A DNA stretch of 37,191 nucleotides from Pullulanibacillus camelliae (GTDB taxonomy: Bacteria > Bacillota > Bacilli > Bacillales > Sporolactobacillaceae), in contig NZ_BMIR01000029.1 in NCBI RefSeq assembly GCF_014642655.1, positions 1 through 37,191 on the forward strand, in the 5' to 3' direction. The notes under the pieces are model-generated. The model did not search any database. It saw nothing but the letters and a program-made list of their open reading frames with translations, and was not told where the DNA came from. The position numbers and the translations under genes are program-made. This document shows, one piece after another, positions 28,176 through 36,253 of this stretch (positions within the stretch are counted from its first letter, which is position 1; every line of letters starts with the position of its first letter).

Positions 28176-28223
28176 TTTTTTTGCGCTTAATATACTGAAT
28201 ACTGTAAATTGGAGGTTGAGAAA

Positions 28224-28595
28224 ATGGACAAAATAGAGTTAGATGAACGGCTCGCACTTTTACAAGAAACAGAAGTGATCACTGATAAAGCGGTTACAGT
28301 AACAGTCCGAACCTTTGAGCGTCTTGCTAGGCTGTTGGCCAAAGAGGATATTGTGCAAGGTGAAATGTTATTTACGCATCTTTCATCCGCCATTACGCGG
28401 CTGGAACGGGGTGAGGAAATTGTTGGACCCTCCCCCGAAGTATTACAGCAAGTAAAAGCGGCAGGGTATAGTGACCGCACAGAATGTGAGATAGCTTTTA
28501 TTGAACAGCAATATGGGAATCCGCTGCCTGATGAGGAAAAAAATTATTTACATCTTCATTATGCAACTGTCTTTCAGCTCAATGAGGGGAAGTGA
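28224..28595 (+). CDS. yhfY: Stand-alone PRD-domain protein (YhfY-like)
   Basis: A 123-residue protein consisting of one PTS regulation domain. The first conserved histidine is H52 in FTHLSSAITRLERGEEI and the second is H110 or H112 in YLHLHYATV. PRD histidines are phosphorylated by HPr or EIIB proteins in transcription regulators; here there is no DNA-binding domain attached, so it may act on YhfZ or on another partner. GGAGG precedes the ATG at 28224; an in-frame TTG at 28209 overlaps that site. Family role unknown. Confidence 0.78.
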   Translation: MDKIELDERLALLQETEVITDKAVTVTVRTFERLARLLAKEDIVQGEMLFTHLSSAITRLERGEEIVGPSPEVLQQVKAAGYSDRTECEIAFIEQQYGNPLPDEEKNYLHLHYATVFQLNEGK

Positions 28596-28690
28596 TAAAG
28601 AGAATAGAGAGAAGATGAGGATTAGGGATGAACACTGTTTCAAAGGGTTAGAGTGCATGACACAAACGAGTCAATAGGGGGAATATAAAA

Positions 28691-29047
28691 ATGCTTAAAA
28701 TTGCTATCGGTGGTCAATTAAGTAAATCGGAAATTAAAGATGCCATTGACAAAAGCGGACGTGCAGATGTGACAGCAGAAATCTTTACCGATATGATTGC
28801 AGCTAGAAAAGTTAAGGCAGGAGAATTTGATTATTATATTGGTGCTTGTCAGAGTGGGGCAGGTGGCGCGTTAGGGATGGCTTACGGCATTTTAGGCAGA
28901 GACAAATGCGTCACCATCGGTATGGCTGGCAGACCGCCAAAGGAACAAAAGGTACAGGAGGCGATCGATAAAGGCGCAAAAGCATTTGGATTTACAAGTG
29001 ATCAAGTTGATCCTGCTGTACCACTTCTAATGAAATTATTGCCTTAA
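28691..29047 (+). CDS. yhfU: YhfU-like protein (DUF2620)
   Basis: A 118-residue soluble protein of the DUF2620 family: an alpha/beta start (LKIAIGGQLSKSEIK) and a glycine-rich loop carrying a single strategic cysteine (GACQSGAGGALGMAYG, about 55-70), then a helix-rich C-terminal half. Size and layout recall PTS EIIB or RpiB-like small alpha/beta proteins, but homology is not shown. Its constant place next to YhfT suggests it is the soluble partner of that membrane protein. AGGGGGAAT precedes the ATG. Confidence 0.78.
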   Translation: MLKIAIGGQLSKSEIKDAIDKSGRADVTAEIFTDMIAARKVKAGEFDYYIGACQSGAGGALGMAYGILGRDKCVTIGMAGRPPKEQKVQEAIDKGAKAFGFTSDQVDPAVPLLMKLLP

Positions 29048-29213
29048 AACGGCAATACATTAAAGCATTGAGTTAGAAATTAGCGACATTTGATTTTAGT
29101 TAGATTTGGTCATTGGCGTTCAAACAAGCATAGAGAAAGGTCGATGTATAAGACTGATACAGACAGCATCGTGAGCAGCCAATAGTTAAGTTATTGAGAT
29201 AGGGAGGATGGAC

Positions 29214-30524
29214 ATGGATTTTTCAATTTTAAAGCTTATTCTTGTTGCATTGACGACAACAGCAACCGCTTTATTATCCTATTATGGACGTGCCGTGTTT
29301 CATGATGGTTTACGTCCACTCATGCCTGAATTGATCGAAGGACGAATGAAACGTCCAGAAATGTCATCGATTGCCTTTGGTCTTAGCGTTGGCTTCATTG
29401 CTTCTGTGGGGATTTCCTTTACCCTTTCAACGGGATTATTAAATCCTTGGTTGCTATTTTTGCCGACGGATATCTTAGGTGTCTTTGCGGGATCAGCCTG
29501 GCTAGCAGCTGTGTTAGGCTGTGCGTGGGGTGTAGCCGTTGTCAGTGGTTTGACCGTTGTGCAATCCTTTTTTACGCTTTTCCCAGTTGACTTTATCGGT
29601 GCATTAGGACAACTGAGTTCTCCTGTATTAGCAGGGTTTGCACTATTCCCTGTATTAGCAATTATTTATCAATTCGGCTGGAAAAAAGGGGTTTTCTCAG
29701 CGGCTATTGTGTTGTTAGTCCGCACGTTCATCGCACAAGGCTTTTTACCGAAGGATATTAGTTTACTTCCAGAGGCTGGAGAATTATTTATTGGAACCAT
29801 TCTACTCGTTATATTTGCTTTGTGGCAGGATCGTAAAAGCAAGGCAGATGAGGGAGTAGATGAAGGAGAATCACTGTTTGAAGAGCGAACGACAAGGATC
29901 TATAAAGGACTTCCGTTTTTCGCCATCGTTGGGGCGTTGGTGGCTGTCATTGCTAACCTGCACTATTTTGCCGGCTCTGAGGTCTCTGTCTATACACTTC
30001 ATGATGCCTATACTGCAAAAAGCGCCTCGCACTCGAGTTCGTTAGTGCATCAAGCGGCTTTGGCTGACTTTTTGAGGGCCATCGGCTTTATTCCTTTGAT
30101 TGCAACAACAGCGCTAACAACGGGTGTCTATGGTGTGCTTGGTTTAACCTTTGTTTTGCCTATCGGGTACATCATGCCGAACCCCATCTTAGCAGCTTTA
30201 GCTGGGGCAGCTATGCTCTCATTGGAAGTCTTGGTGCTTTCCCGATTAGGTAAAGTGCTCGAAAGATTTCCTGCGTTAAGAGAAGCATCTGATAACATTC
30301 GGACATCAATCAGTATGGTGATGGAAATTGCCCTATTAATTGGTTCAGTCTTAGCTGTTATTAAAATGGGTGATTTCACAGGCTTTACGATTTTTGCCAT
30401 TCTTTATTTTATCAACGAAGCAACTGGGCGGCCAATTATTCGTCTTGCAGTGGCTCCGCTTGGCGCAATAGTAACAGGTATATTGCTCAATATTCTTTAT
30501 TTCTTGCATTTATTTACGCCTTAA
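29214..30524 (+). CDS. yhfT: YhfT-like polytopic membrane protein, probable transporter
   Basis: A 436-residue membrane protein with about 11-12 hydrophobic segments and one charged cytoplasmic-type loop around residues 205-235 (KSKADEGVDEGESLFEERT). It belongs to the YhfT family, which has no proven substrate; transporter function is inferred from topology and operon position. Length is that of E. coli YhfT. The ATG at 29214 is chosen over that at 29208, which nearly touches the AGGGAGG ribosome site. It follows yhfU after about 165 bases. Confidence 0.82.
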   Translation: MDFSILKLILVALTTTATALLSYYGRAVFHDGLRPLMPELIEGRMKRPEMSSIAFGLSVGFIASVGISFTLSTGLLNPWLLFLPTDILGVFAGSAWLAAVLGCAWGVAVVSGLTVVQSFFTLFPVDFIGALGQLSSPVLAGFALFPVLAIIYQFGWKKGVFSAAIVLLVRTFIAQGFLPKDISLLPEAGELFIGTILLVIFALWQDRKSKADEGVDEGESLFEERTTRIYKGLPFFAIVGALVAVIANLHYFAGSEVSVYTLHDAYTAKSASHSSSLVHQAALADFLRAIGFIPLIATTALTTGVYGVLGLTFVLPIGYIMPNPILAALAGAAMLSLEVLVLSRLGKVLERFPALREASDNIRTSISMVMEIALLIGSVLAVIKMGDFTGFTIFAILYFINEATGRPIIRLAVAPLGAIVTGILLNILYFLHLFTP

Positions 30525-30562
30525 TAGGATGTATAGGAAAATTGCATAAATCTGAATAGTTG

Positions 30563-30592
30563 GAGGATAACGAACCAAGGGGCGTTATCCTC
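30563..30592 (+). promoter_or_regulatory. Strong hairpin in the yhfT-php gap
   Basis: GAGGATAACG (30563-30572) pairs perfectly with CGTTATCCTC (30583-30592), 10-nt loop, no T run. Possibly an RNA processing or stability element that separates expression of transporter and enzymes. Confidence 0.45.
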
Positions 30593-30633
30593 GCCTTTCG
30601 CCCAGGTATTTCAAAATGAAAAAGGTGGTTAAT

Positions 30634-31548
30634 ATGACAAAAACAATACAGACTGTGACGGGCAAACAGGAACCACAAGTTTTGGGTCAAACACTGATTC
30701 ATGAACATGTTGTCCTAGATCTTTCTCATATCCGTCAAGATCAAGACCCCATTTTACAGGAATCGGATGAATTGAATGAAGAACTTAGTCGACTAATCTC
30801 TGCGGGCTGTGGCGGTATTGTAGAAGTCACGAATCATGGGATGGGGCGCGATGTCATTGCATTGCAGAATCTTTCCAAGAAGCACGGTGTTCCAATTGTG
30901 GCAGCCACTGGCTTTTATAAGCAGGACTATTATCCGCCCCATGTCTTTGAGATGACCGAAGATGAGATCTATGAGCTATTTGTGCAAGAACTGACACAGG
31001 GAATAGGAAATACGGGGATTTGCGCCGGGATAATTTCTGAAATCGGCAGTAGTTTAAATGCAATTACTGTGGCTGAGGAAAAGGTGTTTCGAGCCGCTGC
31101 TCGAGCACAAAAAGACACAGGCGCACCATTGAGCACACATTGTGAACTAGGGACGATGGGCTCGGAGCAACTGAGGTTATTTTTTGAATGTGATAATGAT
31201 TTATCTAAAATTTCAATCGGACATCAGGATTTAAATGGCAATCGAAATGAATACGAATTTTTATTGAAGGCAGGTGTATACATTCAGTTTGATACGATTG
31301 GCAAAAACAATTATCGCTTAAATGATGAGAGGGTGGAGGATGTGTTGTTTTTACTGGAAAAAGGCTATGTAAAGCAACTGATGCTATCTTGCGACATCAC
31401 GAAGAAATCCTATCTCAAAGTCAACGGAGGTTTTGGTTATGAGCATTTATTTACAGAGTTTCTACCCGCGCTGAAAGCAAGAGGGGTATCTGATAAAGAA
31501 ATTGAAACGATGATGATAGACAATCCACGGCGCTTTTTATCTTTTTAG
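30634..31548 (+). CDS. php: Phosphotriesterase homology protein (amidohydrolase superfamily)
   Basis: A 304-residue TIM-barrel metal hydrolase. Metal ligands are visible: H23/H25 (HEH), E136 (SEIG), H169 (STHCE), H197 (GHQD) and D254 (SCDI). As in E. coli Php, a glutamate (E136) takes the place of the carbamylated lysine of true phosphotriesterases. Related enzymes include lactonases acting on phosphorylated sugar lactones; the substrate here is unknown, and organophosphate hydrolysis is unlikely to be native. Start ATG 30634 has AAGGTGG at good spacing; ATG 30616 does not. Its TAG stop overlaps the yhfS ribosome site. Confidence 0.88.
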   Translation: MTKTIQTVTGKQEPQVLGQTLIHEHVVLDLSHIRQDQDPILQESDELNEELSRLISAGCGGIVEVTNHGMGRDVIALQNLSKKHGVPIVAATGFYKQDYYPPHVFEMTEDEIYELFVQELTQGIGNTGICAGIISEIGSSLNAITVAEEKVFRAAARAQKDTGAPLSTHCELGTMGSEQLRLFFECDNDLSKISIGHQDLNGNRNEYEFLLKAGVYIQFDTIGKNNYRLNDERVEDVLFLLEKGYVKQLMLSCDITKKSYLKVNGGFGYEHLFTEFLPALKARGVSDKEIETMMIDNPRRFLSF

Positions 31549-31560
31549 GAGGGACAAACC

Positions 31561-32676
31561 ATGAGTCCAAAAATTCTTGGCACAATGGATCTTGAACAAG
31601 CAAAAGATAAGCAATTTCAGTTAACGACAGCCATCGCTAAAGAATTTAGCGGGCGCGCGTTTTTTAACCAAGGAGATTTGGGGGTCGTTCCTGGAAAGGG
31701 AAGACCGGTGCAAACGGAAAAGGTCGAGCGCGTTCTTTCGCATTTTTTTAAAACGGAGAATTGTGCTTTAGTCCGGGGGGCAGGAACAGCGGCGATCCGT
31801 GTGACACTCTCTGCTTTGCTAGCACCTGGAGAGTCCCTGTTTATGCATACGAGTCCAATTTATAAAACCACCCAAGAGACCATTCGGATGATGGGGCTTG
31901 TCCCTATTCGAGCCAATTATAATGATTCTGAAGCCCTCCGCGAAGCGTTGGTCCGGCATAGTGAATGCAAAGTCTTTTATGTTCAGCACTCTCGGCAAAC
32001 ATTAGAGGATGTTTATGATCTTGGCAGCCTCATTCAATTAGTAAAGAGCATTAGACCAGAGCTTCCAATTGTGGTGGATGATAATTATACGGCTTTAAAG
32101 GTCCCACAAACGGGAGTAGAGCTTGGCGCTACCTATTCCTGTTTTTCTGGTTTCAAATTGCTGGGACCTCCAGGCATTGGTATTGTTGTTGGAGATCGAT
32201 CAGTTATTCGAACCATCCATGAGCGCAATTATTCAGGTGGGGGTCAGGTTCAAGGCTATGAAGCGATGGAGCTATTAAGAGCACTTGTCAGCGCTCCAGT
32301 GATGATTGCCGTGCAAAATGAACAAATTGATCGATTACATGAACGCTTAAATCAAGGCGTCATTCCTGAAGTGAAGAAAGCCTATATCACTAACTCACAA
32401 TCCAAAAATGTCATTGTTGAGTTGAAAACGCCCATCGCCCAAAAGGTCATTGAAGCCAGTGAGAAATACGGGGCTGCGGTTTATCCAGTCGGTGCAGAAT
32501 CCCGATTTGAGGTTCTGCCAATGATCTATCGCGTTTCCGGCAGTTTTTTAGATGCCAATCCAGCATTACTCAAAACAGGTTTAAGAATCAACCCGATGCG
32601 TTCTGGAGCAGAATTAGTGATTGATATTTTAACAAAGGCAATTGCAGAGATAACACACAGCAATGAGGGGAAGTGA
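31561..32676 (+). CDS. yhfS: YhfS-like PLP-dependent aminotransferase-fold enzyme
   Basis: A 371-residue fold-type I PLP enzyme. The Schiff-base lysine is probably K199 in CFSGFKLLGPPG, preceded by the cofactor aspartate in VVDDNY; the N-terminal VRGAGTAAIR is the phosphate-binding part. E. coli YhfS is annotated only as a putative aminotransferase, and the reaction (transamination, lyase or racemisation) is not known. AGGAGGG overlaps the php stop codon, 12 bases before this ATG, so the genes are tightly coupled. Confidence 0.85.
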   Translation: MSPKILGTMDLEQAKDKQFQLTTAIAKEFSGRAFFNQGDLGVVPGKGRPVQTEKVERVLSHFFKTENCALVRGAGTAAIRVTLSALLAPGESLFMHTSPIYKTTQETIRMMGLVPIRANYNDSEALREALVRHSECKVFYVQHSRQTLEDVYDLGSLIQLVKSIRPELPIVVDDNYTALKVPQTGVELGATYSCFSGFKLLGPPGIGIVVGDRSVIRTIHERNYSGGGQVQGYEAMELLRALVSAPVMIAVQNEQIDRLHERLNQGVIPEVKKAYITNSQSKNVIVELKTPIAQKVIEASEKYGAAVYPVGAESRFEVLPMIYRVSGSFLDANPALLKTGLRINPMRSGAELVIDILTKAIAEITHSNEGK

Positions 32677-32680
32677 TCCC

Positions 32681-33892
32681 ATGAAAAAAAGAGCAATTGT
32701 TTTAATCCTAGATAGCCTTGGGGTCGGCTATATGGAAGATGCAAAGGAGAGTCGGCCTGAAGATATTGGAGCAAATACGTTTTATCATATTTTGGATCAA
32801 GCTGAAGCGATTAACATACCGCAATTGGAGCACCTAGGGATTAACCAGCTTTTACATCATCCTCGCCTGAGTGGTAGAGAAGCACTTGCAAGCTACGGCA
32901 CACTTAATTTGCAGCATGAGGGAGCAGATAGCTTTGCAGGTCACAATGAAATTATGGGAACAAAGCCAAAAGTACCGCATAAGGTTCCTTTTGTAGAAGT
33001 CATGGACGAGGTGAAGAGGGCCCTTGAGCAGCAAGGCTACCATGTGATGGTGCCCGATGAGGCGCTGCCCTATTTATTGGTAAATGGCAAAGTCATTGTT
33101 GCTGATAATATCGAGACAGATTATGGACAAATTTATAACGTTTCTGGTGCTCTTGATGAGATCCCCTTTGAAGAGGTTTTGAACATTGGGCAAATTGTTA
33201 GGCAACAGGTCAAGGTGAATCGTGTGATCGCCCTTGGAGGCGAACGTGTTTCTCCGGCACAATTGCAGGCTGCAGTGGAGAAAAGGCAGGATGGACTGGT
33301 CGGTGTGAACTCTCCAAAATCGGGAGTCTATGAGCAAGGCTATCAAGTGCGCCATCTTGGCTATGGCATCAATCCTGATACACAGGCCACGACTTTATTG
33401 TTAAAAGCCGGAAAAGAAGTGGTGCTGATCGGAAAAATGCAGGATGTCATTACGTGTGAGGGCGCACGCCATTTTCCAGCTGTTGAGACCGATAAAGTGA
33501 TGACATGCATTATCGAGCAAATGGATCAAACAGAAGAAGGTTTAATCGCAGCGACGGTTCAAGAAACCGATCTAGCCGGACACGCGGAAAATGTTGAGCG
33601 TTATGCCCAAAAAATTTCTACAGTGGACCAGTATTTAAGCACACTACTTGAAAAAATGAGTGATGATGATCTACTGATTATCAGCGCTGATCATGGCAAT
33701 GATCCAACGATTGGTCACAGTCAACATACACGTGAAAAGACGTTTTTGCTGGCATACGGAAAACAATTTAAGGCGGCCGACCTAGGAAATCGAAAGACTT
33801 TGTCCGATATCGCCGCAACGGTCACAGACTTCTTTGATGTCCGTGCGCCAGAAAATGGGCAAAGCTTTTATTCTTCCTTGATCAAGCCATAG
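32681..33892 (+). CDS. yhfW: YhfW-like phosphopentomutase-family enzyme
   Basis: A 403-residue alkaline-phosphatase-superfamily protein closest in layout to phosphopentomutase DeoB, which interconverts ribose 1- and 5-phosphate. Metal site residues are seen in LDSLGVG (D11) and ISADHGND plus HSQHTRE near the C-terminus. The nucleophile region reads GADSFAGHNE, where DeoB has GKDTMTGHWE, so Ser84 stands where DeoB has its phosphorylated threonine. It probably moves or removes phosphate on a different sugar. ATG 32681 is four bases after the yhfS stop, with GAGGGG upstream. Confidence 0.86.
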   Translation: MKKRAIVLILDSLGVGYMEDAKESRPEDIGANTFYHILDQAEAINIPQLEHLGINQLLHHPRLSGREALASYGTLNLQHEGADSFAGHNEIMGTKPKVPHKVPFVEVMDEVKRALEQQGYHVMVPDEALPYLLVNGKVIVADNIETDYGQIYNVSGALDEIPFEEVLNIGQIVRQQVKVNRVIALGGERVSPAQLQAAVEKRQDGLVGVNSPKSGVYEQGYQVRHLGYGINPDTQATTLLLKAGKEVVLIGKMQDVITCEGARHFPAVETDKVMTCIIEQMDQTEEGLIAATVQETDLAGHAENVERYAQKISTVDQYLSTLLEKMSDDDLLIISADHGNDPTIGHSQHTREKTFLLAYGKQFKAADLGNRKTLSDIAATVTDFFDVRAPENGQSFYSSLIKP

Positions 33893-33927
33893 CATCATGA
33901 AGTATCTTGGGACAAGGAGGAAAAGAA

Positions 33928-35076
33928 ATGTTTTTGCACACAACACAAGCAAGAAATCCCGAATTGCTAGAAACTGCGGGTTATTTTCATAGAAAAGGTC
34001 TGATTTCTCCTAATACGTATGTGATTGATTATGATGCGGTTCAGAAAAATGCTAGAAAAATTGCAGTTGAGGCATCGCGCCAAGGCGTTGAATGTTATTT
34101 TATGACAAAGCAAATCGGCAGAAATCCATTGTTAGCGCATGGAATTATGGAGGCGGGTCTTCAGAAAGCGGTAGCTGTTGATCCATGGGAAGCAAGGGTA
34201 CTGGGGAAGCATGGCATTCCCATCGGGCATGTTGGTCATCTTGTGCAAATTCCTCAGCATATGATGAAGGAAATGCTCTCTCTTTCTCCTGAAGTCGTCA
34301 CAGTTTTTAGCTATGAAAATGCCAAGGTGGTTTCTCAAGCTGCTATGTCTCTAGGATATTCTCAGGACATTCTTTTACGTGTGGTTGACCGGTCAGATTT
34401 TTTATATCCTGGACAAAAGGGGGGTATTTTTCTCGACGCATTAGAGGAAGAAATACAGAAAATTGCAGCCTTGCCTGGAGTACACATTAAAGGGGCAACG
34501 AATTTCCCTTGTTTACTCGTAAAACAAGGGAAGGTTGAGCCTACCCAAAATTTCAAAACCTTGCAACAAGCTGGGCGTATATTAAAAGAAAGAGGCTTTC
34601 ATGATCTGCAAATCAATACACCTAGTGCAACTTCCACAACAACCCTGCCACTTATTAAAGAAATGGGGGGCACACAAGGGGAGCCAGGACACGCCTTAAC
34701 AGGTACAACACCTTTGCACGCCCAAACAGAGCAGCCAGAAATTCCAGCTATGGTGTATGTCTCTGAGATTTCCCATCTTTTTGATGGGTATGCCCATGTT
34801 TTTGGAGGTGGATTTTATCCACGCTCTCACGTGCACCATGCTTTAGTTGGACGACCAGGTCACTGGAAAGAGGTTGATGTCATAGCGAATGAGCCAGGTT
34901 CCATTGATTATTATGGAACGTTGGCCACAGATGAAGCCTCGGTTGGGGATACTGTGTTATATGCCTTTAGAACCCAGATCTTTGTCACGAATGCCCAGGT
35001 CGCCGTTGTAAGTGGTATTGGTCATCATCCACAGCTTCTTGGACTGTTTGATTCCCAAGGACAGAAATTAATCTAG
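33928..35076 (+). CDS. yhfX: YhfX-like PLP enzyme, alanine-racemase barrel fold
   Basis: A 382-residue fold-type III PLP protein. The N-terminal barrel starts TYVIDYDAVQKNA, and the likely PLP lysine is K61 in CYFMTKQIGRNP. The second half (YVSEISHLFDGYAHVFGGGF) forms the beta domain. E. coli YhfX is annotated as a putative racemase or decarboxylase with no proven substrate. AAGGAGG sits seven bases before the ATG at 33928. It lies 35 bases before nagB and follows yhfW closely. Confidence 0.85.
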   Translation: MFLHTTQARNPELLETAGYFHRKGLISPNTYVIDYDAVQKNARKIAVEASRQGVECYFMTKQIGRNPLLAHGIMEAGLQKAVAVDPWEARVLGKHGIPIGHVGHLVQIPQHMMKEMLSLSPEVVTVFSYENAKVVSQAAMSLGYSQDILLRVVDRSDFLYPGQKGGIFLDALEEEIQKIAALPGVHIKGATNFPCLLVKQGKVEPTQNFKTLQQAGRILKERGFHDLQINTPSATSTTTLPLIKEMGGTQGEPGHALTGTTPLHAQTEQPEIPAMVYVSEISHLFDGYAHVFGGGFYPRSHVHHALVGRPGHWKEVDVIANEPGSIDYYGTLATDEASVGDTVLYAFRTQIFVTNAQVAVVSGIGHHPQLLGLFDSQGQKLI

Positions 35077-35111
35077 GGTTCTATAGACCAATGACTTGGG
35101 AGGAATAAACC

Positions 35112-35858
35112 ATGATTCAAACTATTGTTACCGCTCATTATGAGGAAATGAGTCAATTAGCAGCTGATCAAGTAGCGGCTTTCTTAATAAAAAAGACGAA
35201 TGCTGTGCTCGGTCTTGCTACAGGGGGAACACCACTAGGGATGTATGACCGACTCATTCAGATGTATCATCAGGGGAAAGTGGATTTTAGCCATGTTACA
35301 ACATTTAATTTAGATGAATATATTGGTCTGAGTAAAGACCATCCTCAAAGCTATGCTTATTATATGTGGCATCATTTATTTTCCCATGTGAATGTACATC
35401 AGGAGAACGTGCATATTCCTCCTGGTGTTTTTGAAAAGCAAGAGCAGGTTCAAAGAGATTATGAGCAAGCTATTGAACGAGCGGGCGGGATTGACTTACA
35501 AATTCTTGGAATTGGTGAAAATGGTCATATTGGGTTCAATGAACCCGGCATGGATTTAGAAGTAGCAACCCATGTTGTTCCTTTAACTGAAAAAACAATT
35601 CAGGCTAATGCGCGTTTTTTCACATCTATAGATGAAGTGCCTAGAAGAGCTGTCACTTTAGGAATGGGAAAAATTATGCAAGCGAAGCATATTCTTTTGT
35701 TAGCTAGCGGAAAAGAAAAAGCGAGAGCTATTGCGCAAACAGTTAATGGTCACATTGATCCAAGGATTCCTTCTTCTTTTTTACAACTGCATCCCCATGT
35801 CACAATGATTATAGATAAGGAAGCGGCCCAAGAATTGCAAGAAGTGTCCAGTGTTTAA
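35112..35858 (+). CDS. nagB: Glucosamine-6-phosphate deaminase
   Basis: A 248-residue NagB-family isomerase/deaminase that converts glucosamine 6-phosphate to fructose 6-phosphate and ammonia. Motifs: phosphate loop GLATGGTPLG, FNLDEYIGL with D68 (proton transfer), and GIGENGHIGFNEPG with H139 and E144. This is the short form without an allosteric extension, as in Bacillus. It ends the yhf cluster: same strand, 35 bases after yhfX, and a strong shared terminator. E. coli yhf lacks a nagB in its operon, so this placement hints that the pathway yields an amino-sugar phosphate. Confidence 0.93.
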   Translation: MIQTIVTAHYEEMSQLAADQVAAFLIKKTNAVLGLATGGTPLGMYDRLIQMYHQGKVDFSHVTTFNLDEYIGLSKDHPQSYAYYMWHHLFSHVNVHQENVHIPPGVFEKQEQVQRDYEQAIERAGGIDLQILGIGENGHIGFNEPGMDLEVATHVVPLTEKTIQANARFFTSIDEVPRRAVTLGMGKIMQAKHILLLASGKEKARAIAQTVNGHIDPRIPSSFLQLHPHVTMIIDKEAAQELQEVSSV

Positions 35859-35928
35859 TTTTTTAATAACAGTGATGTGTTTAAAAAGATACGGAAGATC
35901 CTGAATGGATGTCGCCATATCGTAGATA

Positions 35929-35984
35929 AATAGGGTTGTTAGGACGGGTCTCTAAGTCCTAACAACCCTATTATTGTATTTTCT
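35929..35984. terminator. Strong terminator ending the yhf-nagB cluster
   Basis: A perfect 16-bp stem (35929-35944 with 35957-35972), 12-nt loop, followed by ATTGTATTTTC. It overlaps the stop codon of the MFS remnant on the other strand. Confidence 0.85.
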
Positions 35985-36165
35985 CTTTATGTGTAAGGAA
36001 TAGACCAGGGATAAAGATGCTAGCAAGCACAAGACTGACGATCACCACGTATTTTGCACCAATCTTATCAATCATTTTCCCGATCATTGTCGGGTCACGA
36101 GCATCCCAACACCTTGGGGGATTAATGCAAGGGCTGCTTCGATTACCGTGAAGTGCCGGAAGCTG
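35971..36165 (-). pseudogene. 3' remnant of an MFS (DHA2/EmrB-like) transporter
   Basis: Two adjoining minus-strand frames read as one MFS fragment: first ...TVIEAALALIPQGVGMLVTR, then, after a +/-1 frame change near 36088-36092, MIGKMIDKIGAKYVVIV and a further membrane segment ending THKEKIQ. One extra C there would join them as TR-PMIGK, the loop seen in DHA2 drug exporters. Only about 60 residues of a roughly 460-residue protein remain; the rest is absent, with rpsD's terminator adjacent. Confidence 0.65.
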
Positions 36166-36193
36166 AGAGTTTTTGTATAGGTGTGAGAGCGAC

Positions 36194-36231
36194 AAAAAAG
36201 GAACCAGGCAGAATATGCCCGATTCCTTTTT
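36194..36231 (-). terminator. Intrinsic terminator of rpsD
   Basis: AAAAAGGAA pairs with TTCCTTTTT, with an inner GGCA/TGCC pairing; read on the minus strand the stem ends in a U run. It lies about 23 bases after the rpsD stop. Confidence 0.82.
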
Positions 36232-36253
36232 GTGACACTGTATAGTGACCAAA

